Position numbers and translations under genes: made by a program. The notes under the pieces were generated by a model, which searched no databases, was not told where the DNA came from, and saw only the letters and a list, made by a program, of their open reading frames with translations. From Onchidella celtica (Eukaryota; Mollusca; Gastropoda; Systellommatophora; Onchidiidae): a DNA stretch of 64,000 nt. The stretch is taken from positions 47,413,271 to 47,477,270 of the forward strand of contig OZ007579.1 of NCBI GenBank assembly GCA_963931925.1. Reading direction: 5' to 3'. Below, in pieces: positions 20,596-32,980 of the stretch (within the stretch, counting starts at the first letter, position 1; every line of letters begins with the position of its first letter).

Positions 20596-21270
20596 GATAA
20601 TAGTGATCATAATGTGCAATTTAGCTACAGTAATCATCGCTTAAAATTAATATAACCGTGGAAGATGCACTGCGAAAAGATTCTCTTTAATTTGTTATTT
20701 ATGTATATTATATAAAAATGTGATGATTGAAAAACCAGTGCACACTTTGGCGTGTATTGCATACTGCATGTATATTTTATTTCCTCAGCCCAGTAAGTGT
20801 TTAAAGGGCCGCGCGCATTATCCCGTTTCGCCTGCTGCACGGCGCGCAAACGCAGATTTTTGCTTGCTAGGCAAAGAATTTACCGTGCTGCACGCCACGC
20901 GAAAGATTGCTTGCATTGAACGGGCGGTTAAGTTTAACATAGTGCGCGCCGGGCCTAAGGCGTCCAGAAAAATGCTTTTCGAACTTCATTGAACTTTCTT
21001 ATGTCTTAAGGGTCTTATTTTCTTGCCAGAAACTGAAGTCACATGAATAAGGATTTTTTTTTATTGTTGTTGTTGTTGTTTTGAAATTATTCATCTCCTC
21101 ATTGGACATCATCGGTTATATTATTACAATTTTTTGTATGAAATATTCTTTTCAGATTTGGTTTTGCACTGTAGACAGACTTGCCTCTTTATGCCAGGAA
21201 TCTCCTCTTGTAATGATGGACTAGTTTACGAATGTGTGTTGTATGTGTGGGAGGGGAAGGGGGACGAGAA
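20596..21270. other. Non-coding stretch, nothing firm
   Basis: A GC-richer patch at 20800-20960 with many CpGs could be an old repeat, but no boundaries are visible. No gene is recognised. Confidence 0.35.
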
Positions 21271-21273
21271 GGA

Positions 21274-21445
21274 GGAGAGAAGAGAAGAGAGAGAGAGAGA
21301 GGTGAAGTGAGAGAGAGAGAGAGAGGTGAAGTGAGAGAGAGAGAGAGAGAGAGAGAGGGGTGAAGTGAGAGAGAGAGAGAGGTGAAGTGAGAGAGAGAGA
21401 GAGAGAGGTGAAGTGAGAGAGAGAGAGAGAGAGAGAGAGAAGTGA

Positions 21446-21479
<34 letters not shown>

Positions 21480-21511
21480 GAAGTGAGAGAGAGAGAGAGA
21501 GAGAGAGGTGA

Positions 21512-21554
<43 letters not shown>

Positions 21555-21590
21555 TGAAGTGAGAGAGAGAGAGAGAGAGAGAATATAATA
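21274..21590 (+). repeat. GGTGAAGTGA / (GA)n compound minisatellite
   Basis: A GTGAAGTGA core occurs about nine times, separated by (GA)n tracts of variable length. Further GA-rich sequence continues to about 21750. Open frames here are compositional. Confidence 0.85.
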
Positions 21591-22073
21591 TATATATACC
21601 TATATATAAGAGAGGGTAAAAGAGTGATGCGAGGCGGGTGATTGAGAGAGATATGTGAAGGCGAGAGAGAGAGAGAGAGAGAGACAGAGAGAGAGAGGGA
21701 GAGACAGACAGACAGACAGACTAAGAAAGAACGAGAGATAAAGAGAAAGAAAGAGAGCTCACAGTCAAATACGCACATAAACACACACACACCACCCACT
21801 TATCACATTCATAAACACACACTCACGAACACACAGTTACAAATGACCTAGTTCCAGACCGACAAATTCCCAGGTCAATTGACATTCTATTCAGAACTGC
21901 AGACTGGTCTTGGACAAGTTTGGGGCCTCATAAAGCTAGAGGCCTACTCGTGGCGTGGTCTTCTCTGGTACAATCATTGACTGTATTGTACCATTTCTCC
22001 TTCAATCTCACCACTTTTTTTGGTCCTAGATGACGTCGTGTACGTAAGCGGATACTGGTATAGGCGGAAAAAT

Positions 22074-22663
<590 letters not shown>

Positions 22664-23068
22664 CCCTCCCCCCTTTTCCTTTTCTGCCACTTTCCTTCCA
22701 TTTGATATTATAATTTCAAATGACTGAAAAAATCAAAGTGAGATGTTGTTTTCAGGTTATTTTATGGAACCCATTAATTCATTCCATTTAACATTACTGG
22801 GACAGATGACAGAGCTTGTGAAGTGACGTAGAGCACCATTTGAGAGAGACCATCAACTTCACAGAGATCGATAAATCTAGATTACTGTAGGAATGTACCA
22901 GGCCAACTATTGATCTCTATGTAATTGTTTTTCGCACATGGTCCAGGCGTCAGGACTGTGATAGTTGTCACATGATGCTCACTCGTGAAAAACTGAACGG
23001 TCGATTGACGTTTGTAATGTTTACTAGGCAACGACCGCAGGAGTTTATTGTAGGCTTTGAGCCATGTG

Positions 23069-23311
<243 letters not shown>

Positions 23312-24220
23312 ATTTCCTGTTTATCCATCTATCTTTCCATCCATACACCCACCCGTCCGTCATTTACCAGCGTTACACATTAGTCAGCCTACCGACCTCA
23401 CTCCAGCCTGTACTTTGACCACCCCATCAGACTTACAGCATTTTAATAATAAAAAGCAACAACAACAAAACTGGGTTGGCGGAAGGATGGGCTGTACGCA
23501 GCGGGTGAAAGCTGCAGTGGTGTGGGCACAAAGAGAGTTTGTTACGTGTACACATACACGATGTTTTTGAACATTCTATATCAAAATACAGCCTGTGTAT
23601 GGAAGAAAATTATTATAATATTAAAACTAGATCTAAGCCCCCACGATTACTAATAAATATCATTTGAATGAGATTTTGGCAGTGGGACCCTAAAAACGAT
23701 ATTCAATAAAATGTGTATAAAATTTATAGATTATTATGTTTGCCATTGACCGAGGCGAGGAATAGAACTTCCTATGGCGAGGTGGAAAGTTTTCCAGTTT
23801 TGGAGGTGGAGGGATTGGGGTATTTCTCTCTGCTATCACAATTCTAGTATTTTATGGTAAATTTATTATTAAACTTTAAAATGAATTATAACATTAATTT
23901 GATTTAATACTGAATTTTAAAATAAATTATAACATCAATTTGATTTATTACTGAACGTTAAAATGAATTATAACATTAACTAGATCAGTGTCTACTGTTG
24001 TGGCTTTAGACTGAGACTGTTGCTGTATACAAACTTTCATTTCAGATTAATGTCTCCCATTATTTGTATTGTGAGTTGTGTACTGCGCCCAACAGGCTGC
24101 GTCACAATTTGCTCTGAGATAGAGAGAGAGAGAGTGAGCGAGACAGGGAGAGAGAAAGAAGCAGTGTAGTGTGCTGAGCGCTTCGCCGACGCTCCATTCT
24201 CCTCTGTGGTTGACAGGTTT
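23312..24220. other. AT-rich stretch with a 3 x 41-bp tandem repeat
   Basis: There is no gene. At 23872-23985 a 41-bp unit (core AAATTATAACATCAATTTGA) is repeated three times with a few substitutions. Confidence 0.55.
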
Positions 24221-24224
24221 CTTC

Positions 24225-24313
24225 TGCATTTTAAAAATGGATATGCGCTATATAAAATAATAATAATAATAATAAATAATAATAATAATAATAATAATAG
24301 TAATAATAATTTT
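24225..24313 (+). mobile_element. Probable SINE/LINE 3' tail (GCGCTATATAAA + ATA repeat)
   Basis: ATGCGCTATATAAAATAATA runs into an (ATA)n tract. The same arrangement (GCTATATAA or GCTGTATAA followed by ATT/ATA repeats) is seen at 44785-44835 and 57112-57207. Such tails are widespread at the 3' ends of invertebrate SINEs and their LINE partners; assignment to a family is an inference. Confidence 0.4.
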
Positions 24314-24604
24314 CTTAAAAGGAGCATTATATTAGAAGTTGGATCATTGTAAGAAAATTGCTTTTTACAAGTAGCCTACCAGTTAAAACGTGGATAACTT
24401 GTCACTTTTATTGTTGTCACTTGTTGTCGTCGTTCTAGTTGTTGTTGTTGATGAAGATGATGAAGACATCCCTAGTTGATCAACGAAGACTGCAGCAGCA
24501 GCAACACCAACAGCAACAGAGTACGACCCAAATAATTCTAATGGAAAAAAAAAATGCTGTAATCAGGGGACGGTAGTATCTTACATCGTGAGCCATTGCG
24601 AGAC

Positions 24605-24835
24605 CCGAGACACAGAATACCGAGACGGACCATTCCTTCTTTCACTATATGTCCACAACTTGTGCGCGTGTAAACACGGTGAGTACTACTCATAGAGCTC
24701 TGTGGTACTAGTCGTTTTCGTTCAGTTATGAAGGGGGTGTGGTGCGAATTGTTGCATTGCTGGCATGGATGGTACGCGCACAAGCCGGCGGACGGAAAAT
24801 GATGAATTGGTCCGTCTCGATATCCTGTGGCTCGG
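24605..24835 (-). mobile_element. MITE family P, copy 2 (inverted relative to copy 1)
   Basis: The ends are CCGAGACACAGAATACCGAG and, from the right, CCGAGCCACAGGATATCGAG. The interior matches 18395-18622 in reverse orientation, including AGAGCTCTGTGGTACTAGTC. The flanks give no clear duplication. Confidence 0.65.
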
Positions 24836-25124
24836 GTGAACACAACTGAATATGTTCTCTAATTTGCTTTGTAGTTTAGTCTGCCATCCTTAAAAAGAGC
24901 CAAAATATTTTTAAAAAACGTTTGCCTCTCACCCCTTTTGGCGTCGGAATATTTGTCGTTTCACTCAAGGGATAATTAATAATATGTGTGAATGGATCTT
25001 GAGAAATCGGGCCTAAGGTGAAGTATTTATACCTTTAAAAAAAACCAAAATTAAATCATTTTATGTCTTCCCCCTCTCTTGTTAGTCCATCGGGATCCGG
25101 TGATGACGTTGTTTCTCTGCTCTC

Positions 25125-25625
25125 TTACCGATGACGGCGCCTGTGGCTCCGCAGACCGAAGCTGGAAGCACACAGGTGCCCGCAGGTGTCGCATTGAAAG
25201 TTTGTATTTTGGACGAGGTGAACGCTGCCCTGTGACGTCTGCCGCTTGCTGCAGCGAGCCGCTGTCGCCCATCCTCATCAAAAGCAGTGGTTGCCTTGGA
25301 GGTGAGAGACCTCCATCCTGATCTATTGGAGGCACACGCTTCCAGCTGGCGTGGCTGAATGCCGCTCCACTTGAGGTTGTTTTTCAAGATGTCCTTGTAC
25401 CTCAGTTTTGGGCGTGCTTGTTTGCGCGAACCCTCTTTCAGCTCTCCTTACATGACTTGTCTGGGGATGCGGCTGTCATCCATTCGTACTACGTGGCCTG
25501 TCCAGCGAACCTGAGCCTTCAGCAGCATCGACTCAATGCTTGATGAGCCAGCTCTGTCTAGCACCTCCTGGTTGGTGAATCTGTCCTGCCAGCGGATGTT
25601 CATAATCATGCGCAGCGATCTTTTT
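25125..25625 (-). pseudogene. Degraded non-LTR retrotransposon: reverse transcriptase C-terminus plus C2H2 finger
   Basis: On the minus strand the frame entering at about 25625 reads NIRWQDRFTNQEVLDRAG, then SMLLKAQVRWTGHVVRMDD, SRIPRQVM, an in-frame TAA (25448-25450), GELKEGSRKQARPKLRYKD and NLKWSGI. This is the conserved segment after the reverse transcriptase core in many animal LINEs. A frameshift then leads to FQCDTCGHLC...LRSHRRRHR and a TAA at 25125-25127, a C2H2 finger (C-x2-C-x12-H-x4-H) typical of the extreme C-terminus. It is 5'-truncated, as is usual for LINE insertions. The stop plus frameshift mark it as dead. The exact clade is not assigned. Confidence 0.8.
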
Positions 25626-26254
25626 GATGTGATTGCAGAAAAATGGCTAATCTTTCATTTTTATAAGTAAATTTTAGTTTCCATACAAAATTGTTTCCCC
25701 TTTGAAGGGGATTCCTCAGGAATTTGGTCTTTCACGTTCAGCCCGATTCCGCCAGATCCACTCACATTATTTACAATTTCAGACAAACCCTACCCCTCTT
25801 GGACCTCACTAATCCCTCTCTACTTCCTGGAAAAACCAGCCCCATCCTTCTAGATAGTCTGCACGCCAAACTGTCTTTCCCACTCTCTGAAATCACACTC
25901 ACAGACGCAGTGCTGTTCTCAATGTTTCCGCTCGAGACGTCTCTAAAATAAAAGGCATCAGACACACAGACTAAGACAGCAAAACATGATTTAACCAGTT
26001 GGATCACGCAAATCTTAACGACACAAATTTGCAATTACCATTTCTGTTTTCTCTCTTACCCCTCTCCCTCGACTAAATCCTTATTCAAAATGTCTCACTC
26101 TGCCTCCCAAAGGCGAAAAAACATCGTAACTGACAGAATGGCCTTTTTCTACTTTATTGTGCCTGGTTACAAGAACGGTCCCTTACTTTGGTTTGCCACA
26201 TAAGAAACTACTGTTTCTGTGGTAGATACGTCTTTCTGACTTTTACAAGGGGAC

Positions 26255-26512
26255 AGGGTGGTCTAGAGGCAATGTGCTCGCCTCTCATGCCAAGAGACCA
26301 GGGTTCAAAACCCGGCTGGTAAAGGCATGTTGGAAGATTTGGGATTTTTCTCATATTTTCGTGTCCCTGATCCTATTAGGGGGTTGGGGGGGGGGCAGGA
26401 TGAGCACCTAGTCTTCTCGGATAAGGATGAAAAAATTCGGAGGGACCGTGTGCACCTTGCTCCTTGCTTACCAGGACTGACTTCAAAAGCCCGTAGTTGA
26501 AGCCACATTAAT
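26255..26512 (+). mobile_element. tRNA-derived SINE
   Basis: An A-box region (GGTGGTCTAGAGGCAATGTG) and a B box (GGTTCAAAACC) sit at tRNA-like spacing. They are followed by a non-tRNA body reading GAGGGACCGTGTGCACCTTG and GTAGTTGAAGCCACATTAAT. A minus-strand copy of the same head is at 53495-53605, which supports a dispersed Pol III family and not a tRNA gene. Confidence 0.75.
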
Positions 26513-27690
26513 CATTTAAAATACATATTCTTTAAGCTGTCCACCCTGGCAAATTCCAATTAACATGAAATTGCTCTCTCCCAGCAACTCGCTGGTTGAC
26601 CTGTAACTATTCAGAGTCCCCTCCCCGTTCATCTAAACACAAGGCTCTCGGAGCGATTTTTGCCTTTAGAGATTCCTCTTAAAGAAATCATTAAAGAACA
26701 AAAAACAAACAGGCAATCAACCAGTTTAATCTTTTCAGGCAAATTCTGACTTGTGAATTGACTTCCCAACCCTTCCCACCAATGCCACAGTTTTCCTTCG
26801 CCATCTTTCCCATCGTTCCATATTTCTGTGTTCTATTGAATGTCAAGCGGCGCATGCTGGCACGTCTTTGTGGCTTCCGGCGAAAAAAAAAATTCTCCTT
26901 ACCAATTTTAATTGATTGCACTCGCCAACAGCGTAGAATGTAATTAAGTTTTGTTTTATGTGCGTGGTTAATCTTTTCTGTTTTTTTTTCACGATAGTTA
27001 ATGGTTTTATGGCAACCTGCAACATTGGGTTTTCCATAGGTGTGGCAATAAAGGTAAACATTGGCAGTAACTGGCATAATGACGTCAATTTAAAGTAAGG
27101 AAGTTATTACAAGTACGTAAGTCCCCCAAGATTTTTGCGCTAGGGGTACGTCTTTTAAAGCCCTTTGTGACTCCAGAGCTCTAGAGCTCCTCCCGAAATG
27201 CTCCTTGACGACGGCTTTAATTCATCATCATCATCATTGCCTTTCTCACCCTGGATCAGGGTATAGGCCACCAACAAACACTTTCCATCCCTCTCTGTCA
27301 TGGGCCAGCCTCTTTACATTATTCCAAGTCTTTCCGCTCCGTTGCACATCATTTATTTAATTAATCATGATTAATTATTCGTTTAGAGTTTTTTGTTTGT
27401 TTTCCTCCTGTTTTTTTGGTTGAAAGGTAAGAAGGCAGGGTTAGGGATTCGATAAGATTTAAGGTCGAGGATAATGACGGGGTTAGTGATAGAATGTATA
27501 TGTACGTGCCCCTTGCGCAAAACGCTCGGGGTGCTTACGTAGCCTACTGATAACAACAGCCCTAACGTAAGTAATGATAAAATCATCGTCAGGGTAAATA
27601 AATATAATGTAGGCATTTTCCCCCAGATTTAAATGCAGTCAGTTCCATAACTCTCATGACATTGAGACGAATAACATAAATGAGTTGATA
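26513..27690. other. Non-coding stretch, possible retroelement tail
   Basis: No gene is recognised. CATCATCATCATTG near 27226-27239, followed by CACCCTGGATCAGGG, resembles the ATC-rich tails of some LINE/SINE insertions read on one strand, but evidence is thin. Confidence 0.3.
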
Positions 27691-27905
27691 CATCTTTCTC
27701 CTCCTGTCTGTCTATCTGTTTGCCTGTCAGTCTGTCCGTTCCTCTGTTTATCTGTCTTTTTCTCTCTCCCCCTCTCTGTGCCCCGCCCACCCCATCTCTC
27801 TGTGCCTCTCTCTGTCTCTCTGTCTCTCTCTCTCTCTCTCACTGTCTGCTTGCCTAACTCTCTCTATCTCTTCTATGTCCCTCTTTCTCTCATTCTCTCT
27901 CTTAT
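27690..27905. repeat. (TCTG)/(CT)n low-complexity tract
   Basis: Pyrimidine-rich plus strand with TCTG and CTCTCT runs. The overlapping open frames are compositional. Confidence 0.85.
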
Positions 27906-28439
27906 GAAAAATCTTCAGCACAGAGCTTCTGTTTTCGTAGAAAAACAACTTCAGTTTTTTAGGTCAACTCGGAGTCTTTTCACTGCAACAGCTGAATAAT
28001 CTCCAAGACTGATGGAAATGAAACATTTTGTCTCTATACTAAAAGAGATATTTTCATTTATAATGGCAAGATGGCAACGATTTGCAAAGTATAATTTGTG
28101 ATTACCAGTTCCCTGTGATCTATCGATTACTAGCAATGCTTTACGCTGCGGAAGCTGAAAGTATCGATTTAGACTTTGGGTAAATACATTCATTTTAAAT
28201 TGGGTGATTACTCGCTGCTGATGGAAGAAACGACTGGCTTAACGGGAAGTAATGTGGGTTTTTTGGACGGCCTTTGTCTTTGATCTGCACTGCTGAGCTT
28301 GTGAATGTTTGGGGGGTGGACAACAATAGACTTAGCTTTGTTTGGGTAGGAACAGGTGAGGGCGGGGGGCGGGGGGTGGGGGGTGGTGGGGAGGTGCCTC
28401 CATGGTTGGGGTTGAACATTAAGGTATAAAAGTTGTATT

Positions 28440-28723
28440 AGTTTTGGTTAGTTTTTGTCACTGCTGCTGTTGTTGCAGCTGTCGAGCTTGTTGACATTCT
28501 TACTGTTCTTGGCAGTGTTGTAATTATCACTATAGCAGTTCTCGATTTGGTTAATGCGCCCACTTTTGTTGTAGTTTTTGCTATTGCTGTTATTGTGGCA
28601 GTTTGTTGCAGTCTTGTTCGTGTGCCGACTGTTGTTGTTGTCGTTGCTGTTGCTGTTGTTGAGTTTGTTAATACACACATTTGATGTTGTTGTTGCAGTT
28701 GTGGAATTTATTTGTATGCGCAC

Positions 28724-28766
<43 letters not shown>

Positions 28767-28835
28767 GCTGCTGCCGTTGGTTTTGTTGGTATTGTTTTTA
28801 TCGTTATTGTTGTTGTGATTGTTCTTTGTGTTATT
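28440..28835. repeat. GTT-rich degenerate trinucleotide tract
   Basis: The plus strand is dominated by GTT, GCT and TGT triplets, including a clean (GTT)n run at about 28722-28766. It leads directly into the 27-bp array. Confidence 0.75.
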
Positions 28836-29632
28836 GTTCTTGATGTGATCACTGCTGTAATGGTTCTTGATGTGATCACTGCTGTAATGGTTCTTGATGT
28901 GATCACTGCTGTAATGGTTCTTGATGTGATCACTGCTGTAATGGTTCTTGATGTGATCACTGCTGTAATGGTTCTTGATGTGATCACTGCTGTAATGGTT
29001 CTTGATGTGATCACTGCTGTAATGGTTCTTGATGTGATCACTGCTGTAATGGTTCTTGATGTGATCACTGCTGTAATGGTTCTTGATGTGATCACTGCTG
29101 TAATGGTTCTTGATGTGATCACTGCTGTAATGGTTCTTGATGTGATCACTGCTGTAATGGTTCTTGATGTGATCACTGCTGTAATGGTTCTTGATGTGAT
29201 CACTGCTGTAATGGTTATTGATGTGATCACTGCTGTAATGGTTCTTGATGTGATCACTGCTGTAATGGTTCTTGATGTGATCACTGCTGTAATGGTTCTT
29301 GATGTGATCACTGCTGTAATGGTTCTTGATGTGATCACTGCTGTAATGGTTCTTGATGTGATCACTGCTGTAATGGTTCTTGATGTGATCACTGCTGTAA
29401 TGGTTCTTGATGTGATCACTGCTGTAATGGTTCTTGATGTGATCACTGCTGTAATGGTTCTTGATGTGATCACTGCTGTAATGGTTCTTGATGTGATCAC
29501 TGCTGTAATGGTTCTTGATGTGATCACTGCTGTAATGGTTCTTGATGTGATCACTGCTGTAATGGTTCTTGATGTGATCACTGCTGTAATTGTTCTTGAT
29601 GTGATCACTGCTGTAATGGTTCTTCGTGTTAT
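28836..29632 (+). repeat. 27-bp x 29 minisatellite with a GTGATCAC palindrome in every unit
   Basis: GTGATCAC recurs from 28845 to 29601, exactly 28 intervals of 27 bases with no indels. The remainder of the unit is TGCTGTAATGGTTCTTGAT. I noticed only two substitutions, a C>A near 29214 and a G>T near 29590. The array is flanked on both sides by a related GTTCTTYGTGTTATTGTTCT. Because 27 is divisible by three, several frames stay open for over 330 codons; these are not genes. Confidence 0.95.
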
Positions 29633-29649
29633 TGTTCTTGATGTGATTG

Positions 29650-30815
29650 TCAGGGTTAGTCTTGTAATTGTCGTGCTGGGTCACGACTTGTTTTTTTTTG
29701 TCACGGTTTCGTTGATTTTAACCAGCGGAAATGTCCTTGAACTGTTTTCGTGAACAGTTTGTTTTTGTAACGCTTTTTCTTAGAGATGGAAAGAAAGTGG
29801 GGCAAGATAGAATAAATGGATAAATTAGCAGTGACGGTGCAGTTCTCGACCCCGTGATTTTGATGAACTCTAACAGGGGTGAGAAAAGGGAGATAGTAAA
29901 TTCGTACATAAAACGTAGAGGGTTTAGAGACTTTAGGAAGGGTTTTGACATGTTAATTTGCAGCCGGCCGCACAGTATATAAGCGCAGCCATTCCTATGT
30001 TTGATCACTCCATGCAGAAATATCCATCTGTGCAGGCGGTCGGCGGGATTCTGCCAGAAGAATCAGAAGACTGTTATATTCATGTCTATGTCCTTTATAG
30101 ACACTGAAATGAGACCATACGCTATTTGTGAGAATTATCCACTGCTGTTATCCATTGTTCCCTGATTTCTGATCAGGGACCAAGTGTAAGTGTCTGCCTG
30201 TTGATTCAACAATGAACGTGAAGCTGACCTTAATTTTCCAGTAGGAGTGCTACCGAAGAATGCAAGACTTCCATGTACATTAGCTTGCAACTAGATCTAG
30301 CATGAATGTCTGGTATACACATTTGTAAATTGAAATTGATGTGTCTGGATGAGGCTGGGGATTGCCAGCCCATCCTAGAGCAGATCTAGATCTAACTTAA
30401 CTACGTCAGTTTGTATTGACGAGTTTGATCCATTATAAGCGGTAGGCACAAATAACTGAGATAACATTGTCGTCTGAGACATTAGAATATTATTTGTTAG
30501 ATAGTAGATAAGTAATACTTAAATTGTGAGTGAGACAGAATGATATAATCTTTTAGGAATCTAGAGGAGACTTCTAGTGACATATTATTGAATTTTCATT
30601 TGATGCTGCTGATGTTGTCTTTTTAATATGTAAGAGCTAGACGAAATTGTTAGGGAATAATAAGTAAATAAATTTGTGGCCCTGCAGGTCTGTTGATACA
30701 AAAATTCAGATTGTTATTAGTATGTGGCATGGTATGAAAGTGTAATTCCTAAATACCTCTCGATTTTTAAATGCAGTCGTAACACCTACAATTCCTTAAT
30801 ACCCAACTCGTAACA
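29650..30815. other. Non-coding stretch, nothing recognised
   Basis: Ordinary AT-rich sequence between the 27-bp array and its displaced fragment. No gene or repeat boundary was seen. Confidence 0.35.
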
Positions 30816-30862
30816 GTGATCACTGCTGTAATGGTTCTTCGTGTTATTGTTCTTGATGTGAT
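30816..30862 (+). repeat. Displaced 47-bp duplicate of the 27-bp array's 3' edge
   Basis: These 47 bases are identical to 29601-29647, from GTGATCACTGCTG through TTCTTCGTGTTATTG to GATGTGAT. They lie about 1.2 kb downstream of the array in the same orientation. Confidence 0.85.
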
Positions 30863-31584
30863 CACTTCTGTTGGTGTTTGTCAGTGTTATCGTTCTTAAT
30901 GTTATTGTTGTTGTTGTCGTTCGTCGATTCTGTTTGTGAAGTCTCTGATGTTGTTTATCAGGTTGCTGCGGTGGTCACATTTTGTTGTTTTTATAGTTCA
31001 AGACGATGACTGCAACAATACCGGCATACCCGGGCCTCAGCGTCGAAGTTAAAATGCCACGGCTTCATCTCTACTATGAGAGACAATACCTTTGTTTGAT
31101 GAATTTTGACGTCACCAGATCTGAGGCGCCACAAAACCTTGAATTTTGTTTCTTCTTTCGTCGGGGAGTTCCAAGACCATCATGTTTCATTGTCCTAAGA
31201 TTTTCTCTTCTTATTATTTTTTGGACCGAAGCATGTTTAGCTGCAGTGTCTCCTCCTCTGCCGCATCCCCCGCCCGCCCCCCCCCCCCCCGGAAAAACCT
31301 TTACGAGTGTCCATGCCCAGCCGCCGTGCACTGGGGGACGGGAATGCCGTGCAATCAACATCACAATCTAGGGTGACCTAAGTGAAAGAAACCATTACGG
31401 TGTGGCGAAGTCCTGTTTCGTAGACTAGAGCAAATTGCGTTATAACGTACAGCCCTGTTAGTGGACCGCTCTTCGAGACTAAGATCGAACAATTTATGGT
31501 AATATGGAATCCTTCTGGGGTCTTAGATCAATGGACGTACTTGGCGTGCAGTCTTATGCGTTCGTGGGGTGTGGAGATCAAAAT

Positions 31585-32093
31585 AAGGTAAGATTAGCTT
31601 AGATTTATGTTAGAGGGAGGTTAAAGAAAAAACCTATAAGATTATATTAGATTTAGGACAGAAATTGACTCTAACAAAAGATAAGATTAACTTGAATTTA
31701 TGTCAGGAATTGGTTTTAAAAAATGAAAAGGGGAAGATTAACGTAGATTAAAGACAAACTGGTTTAAAACAACAACAACATAAGATTAATCTAGATTTAC
31801 GACAGAAATGGACCCAAAAAAAACAAAACAACAACAACAAAAAAACAAAGAAACAAGGACAACAAGATAAGATTAATTTAGATTTACGTCAAGAATTGGA
31901 GGGGAAAATAGAAAAAAAAGAAACAAAAAAAAAAAAGATAAGATTAAGTTACATTTATGTCAGAAACTGGTAAAAAAAACAAAACAACAACAACCGATAA
32001 GATTCGTTTAGATTTACGACAGAAATTGCTTAAAAAGAAAGAAAGAGAGAGAGAGACAGACAGAGAGAGAGGGAGAGATAGAGAGAGACAGTC

Positions 32094-32124
<31 letters not shown>

Positions 32125-32440
32125 GATAGACGGTGAGAGAGAGACAGACAGAGGGAGAGAGAGAGAGAAGATTAACTTAGATTTACGACCAAAGTTGGCT
32201 GAATAAAAACGAAAAGATAAGATTAACTTAGATTTACGACCAAAGTTGACTGAATAAAAACGAAAAGATAAGATTAACTTAGATTTACGACCAAAGTTGA
32301 CTGAATAGAAACGAAAAGATAAGATTAACTTAGATTTACGACCAAAGTTGACTGAATAGAAACGAAAAGATAAGATTAACTTAGATTTACGACCAAAGTT
32401 GACTGAATAAAAACGAAAAGATAAGATTAACTTAGATTAA
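31585..32440 (+). repeat. Decaying array grading into a 51-bp tandem repeat
   Basis: AAGATTAACTTAGATTTACG-type units recur throughout. At 32168-32440 five nearly identical 51-bp units carry GACCAAAGTTGACTGAATAA and ACGAAAAGATAAG. Upstream units (31585-32030) are spaced irregularly and diverged, with A-rich (AAC)n or GA-rich insertions; a GA tract occupies 32035-32165. This gives a visible gradient from old to recently amplified repeats. Confidence 0.85.
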
Positions 32441-32980
32441 AGAAAGAAAATTAGTTAAAAAAACAAAAAGAAAAAAAATCAAAAAAAAACATCGGGTGAA
32501 AAACTCATCAAAAGTCGAACTTTAGCCAAAGAACAATGTTTCGCTTCAAATATTATTTTAGCCAGGCTTGAGGTTAATATATTGACTCTTCAAATAAACC
32601 TATTTCAAATTCTAACTTTAACCTAAGATTATTCTGAGACGATTGTGTTTATTTGGAGCACCTCGCCCCTGATTTCTTCCCCAACGCCAGCACTGCTGAT
32701 TTCCTTGTACAGAGCTAGCTACTTAGGCCTACTCTAATGGGGTTCTTTTGTTAAAGATGAAAGAAATCTCTCTCTCTCTATCTCTCTCTTTTTTTTTTTT
32801 TCAATCGCTCTTGATTTATTTTGTTCCTTTGTGCCTTAATTGATTCTGTTTTTTTCTACAAACTACATGATTGTTTACTTTCGATGTCATGGAGCATTTT
32901 GGGTCGTCTAGGAAACGCTCAGTATTGAATGTTTGTTGTGTATGTGTTTCACGTCATTTTTCAGGATAATGAGTTTATGC

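Noticed and set aside
25082-25387. Short ORFs as host genes (both strands)
   Set aside because: They overlap the LINE relic; the meaningful frame is the minus-strand retrotransposon with a stop and a frameshift.
28836-29632. Possible CRISPR-like array because of regular palindromic repeats
   Set aside because: There are no unique spacers: the whole 27-bp unit is repeated, and the DNA is clearly eukaryotic.
28448-29753. Open frames of 338-391 codons on both strands
   Set aside because: The 27-bp unit is divisible by three and lacks stops in several frames, so long ORFs are automatic. Peptides are perfect 9-residue repeats with no start context or splice evidence.
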